Assembly (NCBI GenBank): GCA_009741485.1
Contig: CM019216.1
Location: 41,450,872 to 41,514,871 of the forward strand
Direction: 5' to 3'
Length of the DNA: 64,000 nucleotides
Source of the DNA: Malurus cyaneus samueli
Taxonomy: Eukaryota > Chordata > Aves > Passeriformes > Maluridae
The position numbers and the translations under genes are program-made. A model generated the notes under the pieces. That model saw nothing but the letters and a program-made list of their open reading frames with translations. It was not told the DNA's origin and made no database searches. Of the stretch, positions 58,781 to 64,000 are shown piece by piece. How positions within the stretch are numbered: the stretch's first letter is position 1; each line of letters starts with the position of its first letter.

Positions 58781-61700
58781 CTCTGGTTTCACATCAAAAC
58801 CTGTGGAGAAAACCTTTAGTTAACTGAAGGAGTTTCTAAGCATCATCAAGTTTACAGCTGAAAAAATTGCAAAATTTTGACTAAGTGGGCCAGAGTAAGT
58901 CCATTAAACATGTTTTTGCACCTTCTGTAGAACAGAGCGTGGTCTCAGTACTTTTATGCTCACTTATTACTTCCTGGCTTTTATATGGAGTACTGCATAC
59001 TAACAAGGTTCTGGCAATACAGATATATTTTTTATATTATTCAGTACTGATTAGCTGGAAGTTGAGCACAGAGCACTGTGTGCTAACAACCTGATTTGAA
59101 GGCATAAATAAAAGGGCATTCAGTGTATCTAGTTTGGCCCAGGCAGACTCATGGTTCCTATTACTACCTAATGCCAGTATGAAGAAGTTTTTTGTGGGTT
59201 TTTTTGGTTTTTTTGGGTTTTGTCACTATTTCTTTCACCATACATTCTGCTTGCACTGAAATTAAAAATACATAAACTGCATGACTTTCTCCAGAACTCC
59301 TCTCATCTCCAATAGCTGATTCATAAGGCCCTGTGTATTCATACCTGATATAAATAAGGAGTAAAATGAATGCTGTCATTAAAGTTATCTGAAGAGGTTA
59401 TCTGAGTGGTTCAGAAGTAGATTATCACTCTGCCTTTCAAAAGGTGACTCTTCAGCTTTCATGCTTATTTCCCCTTATTAGGGTTCCAGAAGCTTTCATT
59501 TCCACTCAGCCGGGCAAACGGGGATCCCAAGAGAGGATGCTGAACCCTTTCATTTGAAAGAAAGAAGCACTGAGCAGCAGGCTGCAAAGCCCTATAAGCA
59601 CACCAGGATGCTCCCAAGTGATTTTGAGAGGGACTTGGGTTTGGGCACGTAGGTCAAGTGGCAGCTCTGAGTTAGTGTTTGTACTTACTCAGTGGTTACT
59701 TTAAGGGGAAGGGTAAGCCAATGGCAGGTGTGGAACCTCCAGCAGAGGGGAGGAGGTTGGGATGTGGCCAGGCTGTCTAGACAGTGGCCCAGCACCTTCT
59801 TCTGCTGCACCCACTCTCCGTGATCTGCCATGGGCATAACTGTGAGGCTCATGATGGAGAGAGGCATGGAAAACAGCAGCAATCTGCAGGCACAAGGCTG
59901 TTTTAAGGCTGTGGATGCCGATGGACATTGATCCTAAACTATTTGCAGCCTAGGTGTGGATGTAAATTCTGGCTGTAATTATGCTGTTAGGTGCACAACT
60001 GTTCCAGGCTTTTGCATAAGACGTGTCCAACAGTGGTGCTAGCTACAGACAGACACTTTGTGAAAAAGGCTCCTCTAATAAATAATTCTACAAATATTTT
60101 AATTTTAGAAGATGTGAGCTATAAAAAAGACAATAAATGCAAAGATACAATGACAGGTATAGATTTCATCTTTTGCAAATTCTTATTTATCTAGTGTGTG
60201 AAGGTGAGAATATAGCTCCTGTATTAAACTACTTGTGATTCTGAATTTTGTGCTGCATACATCATTACAGGTTTGGCACAGCCTTTAAGAATTTACCAGG
60301 TAGAAAATGAAACTCCTTCTACACAAACCTCTAATGGCTATTCTGTTTTGAATATAGCCAGCATAAATTATTTAGTCTGATGTACTACTAAGGCTCTTGC
60401 CAGCTCAGTAAGCTATGTGAGTGTTCAAGGAAGTATCTGCAAGCTGCAGTCTCTTTTGGGGAAATACTACAGAATTTATGAAAACTATATTAACCAGACT
60501 TCAATAAAATAATTCCAAATCTATTTACAAGACTGACTTAACTGTCTACAGGGCCTGGCACACCAGTTGAAATATTTTTTAATGTTTAACCTCCTTAAAG
60601 GTTTTTGAGTGTCATAGTTTAGATGTCTGTAATACTGTAGATAATCTAGAGGGGGGTTTAAAATTGTATTAAGAGAAAATGTTGTAAATGTTTTGGCTTT
60701 GCTAGATTCAAAGTACATGTAAGTCCTACGTGGCACTATGGACAAAATGTTATCTCTTTATAGGGTAAAGTTCTGAAACTCAAGAGAGAAATTATTGTTG
60801 AATATTGCCATAAGTATATCTGATATAGATGTTTACTGTATGTACAATACATGCTTAATATAGATCTAGTATAGACATTTCCATACAAATGCATCATATT
60901 TTAAGCCTAATTCTTGTTCTGAGGACATCTTTTTCATGTGGATTTGGACTTACAGACCTTTTATTCAGAATATTATTAATATGTCTGTAAGCTCTTTTGC
61001 AAGCTGCAGGAAAAGAACATTTTTAGTGGTTTAGTGGGATAACATTACGGGTAGTACAAGCTGCGTTAATGAGTAGGAAATATGCCACTTGGTTTCTTTA
61101 TGAGGAGAAAGGATTGATGGTAGGATGATAAGCAGAGGCACACAACACCAACACTCTTTTGGTATCTCAGCAGAAATAGCAGGTAAACATCCTTGGTATA
61201 AGTGACAAATGGTAGCGGAAATAATGTGCAGTAGATCAGAGAATGAAAGAGTGGGATGTTCTATCCCGTAAATTCAATATAACTTGTAAAACAAGCTTGT
61301 GAAAAAACTGAGGTTCAAACAGAGTTGGACTGGATTTTATTTTTTTAACCCTGTGTTCACATGTAAATGTTCAGTATTTTATTATTTTAATTCATAGATA
61401 AGTTTATGTTTCTGAGACCTTTCTCTCTCACACAGTATCATGAGACTGAGCACAAACGCCAATAATGAAGAAAAAAAGGAAATGGGCTTTTTCTAATCTG
61501 TTTGCATTAAGAAACAGACCATACTTGGCACACCCTCCCAGTCTACTTTATTTGTGTTTTCTTTCTACTGAGTGTGTCGCCTGTTGTGAAGCCACCTAGA
61601 GCTGCATGTCAAAGGCTGAGCAAGAACACGGCACGTGAGCAGCAGTCACATCTGCCATCTCATATCCCAGGTATGGAAAGGTGCATCTGAGCAGCCTTGG

Positions 61701-63454
61701 GAAACAACACAGCCAGGAGAGAGCTGACAGCAGGACAGCTATTCCAGGAAACCACGCTTTGCAAACGGTGTGGGTTTGTGTCACACTGCAGATGCAGACT
61801 GCTTGTAACCCAGGTAACAGTGGGCGGCTAAGGCCACACTGAGGGGTCTAGAGGCAGCTTGCAGTCCAGGGCTGGAGTAGAGTTTCAGCACAGCTCAGTG
61901 ATGATGAAGTCTGACTCAGGGTCACGCTATCAAATCCCCACTTCTGCAATTAACTCATCATCTCACTTAGCTCCTTCCTGTTTCTGCTGCCTTATTGTAA
62001 GATAAATATCAGCAGCTTCCATACAATGGTTGCTGCATCAATTCGTGGATTTTTCTAAAGCATTTTAAAAACATATGAAAAATGAAAAGCTGTAGAAGGT
62101 GCCAAAAATGAAGGTGCCATACTGAAAGAAGTTCAACAAAGGTAGATCTTATCTGGGCTGCTGACATCCCTGCACAATACTATATATTTAAATTATCCTT
62201 TTTTTAGGCTGAATCACTGTATGTCCCAGCATGCCCTGAGAAGATCAGCTCACTGGGCACTGCTATAGCCTACGAAGCCTCTTAGATGGTGTCCCTGTCA
62301 TCAGAGACAAGTACTTCATAATTGGACTATTTCAAGGAAAAGAAAGAGAATCAAGGCTTACAGAAAAACCTTGCAGTAATGCCAGGTTTGAATTATGTTT
62401 GCAAGTGTTCCTAGTGGCCAGAGTCCTCAGTCAGTGCATATTGCTAAGTAAAGGTAAATACAGGTTTGTAAAGGGAACGATAGTCAGAAAGTGCCTTGAA
62501 TTTTATGTTCGCCAGTCTGCAAGCAAATTTTGGATAGAGAATGTGCACAGTCAGAATCTCCTGCTAAACCTGGTATACAGAGAAGGAAAACCATGAAAAT
62601 GTTCTTGCTTTTAATCCCAACACTATGTGTAAGGGGAAAACTAACAGATAATCTCATCTTCACAATGTAAATCCTCTTCTTTAATGATTAAGCTTAGATA
62701 GTGAGGGATGTTCTACCCTTTAAATTTTATTTATTTAAGATTCAAATGAAACCTGTTAATAAGTTACAGACATGTGACTTTTTGGAAGTTAGGAAAGGAG
62801 AGACAAAGCACAGAACAGCTTAAGAGATGACCCTGTATCAACTGCTCTTTTTAGAAAGCACAATTTTTTTGACCATGTCACAAGGATCTCCATCCTCAAA
62901 ACTTACGTCTAGCAAGGCACACCCTTGTGCTGACTCTGTGTGTCTCTTAGCACCAGCAGACAGATGGGTTTTGAAGTAGTGCCTCAGCACACTGGTTTTG
63001 CTTTTGATCATTATGCTCCCCAGTAAAAGAGAGGTTCAGCAAGAGACATAGGCAAACACATGTTAAGGTTCAGGCAGAAACTTGTGTTGATGACAAAAGC
63101 TGGAAGTTGTAGTTATAAGCCCAGCAAATCATAAAAATTGAGAAGGTGCTCATCAGCCCTTCCCTCCTGTTTAACTGCATGGCAGTTGAAGGCATGTGGA
63201 GCTACAGCAGTTTGGGGTAGATCTCAGTCTTATCTGGCTGGTACTTGCTGGAAAGCAACCCCATCACAGGCTTATTGCATGGGCTGTTTTCCTTTCTTTA
63301 TCTGCCTAGTTTTACTGGGTGTTGTCAAAGCTTAAGCTGTATTTTGTACCCCAGTCTCAGACTGCCCTGGGAATCTTTTAAGCTTTATAGTATTCTACAT
63401 ATTATCATAAAAAGTTGTACACAGGCCATTCACAGCACATTTATTCTATTATAT

Positions 63455-63512
63455 AAAGTTAATATAAGTTAATATATATGTAAGTTAATAAGTTAATATA
63501 AATGCATTAATT
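63455..63512 (+). repeat. AT-rich tandem repeat (AAGTTAATA units)
   Basis: The unit 'aagttaata' occurs about four times in 45 bp with short AT spacers. Confidence 0.85.
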
Positions 63513-64000
63513 TATAAGCAGTTACACATTGTCCTTTTACACTTCAAACATCCAAGCCAATGACACATCCTAGAAAATAACTATGTATACATATGCATGC
63601 CCTTTCATTTAATAGCACTGAATTTTCTTAAGTTGCCTGTTCTCTTCCTGTGCTTTAACACTTGTGTCTCTCCGTCAGCTTGTGGTGGCCCAGCCACACT
63701 GACATTCCTACCACTTGATAAGCTGCTTTTCTATGCTTCAGATACAAAGGAAGCAGAGAGCAAAACCTCACCTACTTGAGGGAGGCAGATGGGAGGGTGC
63801 CCAGAGAGCAGTGAATGTGGGGACAGGCTTCAGCATGGGAACTGGGGACCACTGCAGCATTGGGACCACTGCAGCACACCCTTCGCATCTGCATCAGCTG
63901 GCCCTGCAAAGGCTGCCACAGAAACTGGCAGTCATGCCAGAAAGAGTGCTGCAAGTAGCTGAAGAAAAGGCTTTAATTAAGGATTGCTCCTGCCCTTTCC

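Larger units (their letters stand above)
54600..64000. other. Downstream region without a confirmed gene
   Basis: About 9.4 kb. No exon chain on either strand was found. In other vertebrates the next gene is CD164 on the opposite strand, but I saw no CD164-like transmembrane or C-terminal segment on the minus strand. Features inside are listed separately. Confidence 0.5.

Noticed and set aside
54600..64000. CD164 on the minus strand
   Set aside because: Expected from synteny, but no minus-strand frame shows a CD164-like transmembrane segment or cytoplasmic tail; the gene probably lies beyond the window.

Overview
The window looks like vertebrate, most probably bird, nuclear DNA. It has AT-rich, intron-dominated sequence, CR1-type LINE fragments, an LTR-type repeat of a kind common in avian genomes, many mononucleotide and simple repeats, and one unresolved base (N) at about 5443. 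No bacterial operons, rRNA, tRNA or CRISPR arrays were seen. Most open frames over 60 codons are chance frames in introns. The real coding content is two multi-exon genes, both on the + strand.

Region 1 (1-10,224): no coding exon found. It is either the 5' intron/flank of CEP57L1 or intergenic sequence. It holds a small CR1 3'-end remnant (about 6437-6475), an orphan 161-codon frame (8225-8710), a 115-bp near-identical duplication (8768-8882 and 9514-9628) and a degenerate TTR microsatellite (10014-10112).

Region 2 (10,225-20,990): CEP57L1, a centrosomal/microtubule-associated coiled-coil protein. Ten coding exons join in perfect phase with canonical GT/AG sites to give 467 codons, followed by a short 3' UTR with two AATAAA signals. 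This is the best-supported gene in the window.

Region 3 (24,122-54,561): a second + strand gene starting about 3.1 kb downstream. I reconstructed about 16 exons from splice sites, open frames and phase agreement. The last exon (54448-54561) ends in TGA followed by ATTAAA. Its position directly downstream of CEP57L1 in the same orientation matches CCDC162 (a pseudogene, CCDC162P, in human), so I call it CCDC162-like by synteny; I cannot confirm homology from sequence memory. Most exons are cleanly open, but at least three places show frame trouble: an apparent +1/-1 pair across the first two exons, a stop just upstream of the exon ending at 34094, and a 45-nt stop-containing gap at 48997-49041. 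They suggest assembly indels, an unusual gene structure or gene decay. The N-terminal part was not found.

Region 4 (54,600-64,000): no confirmed gene. It contains a CR1 fragment (about 58655-58780), a GC-richer stretch with a 188-codon minus-strand frame (55591-56157), a TATA-led orphan small frame (about 56401-56655) and AT-rich repeats near the end. An LTR-like repeat lies earlier, inside the CCDC162-like gene (46690-47232).
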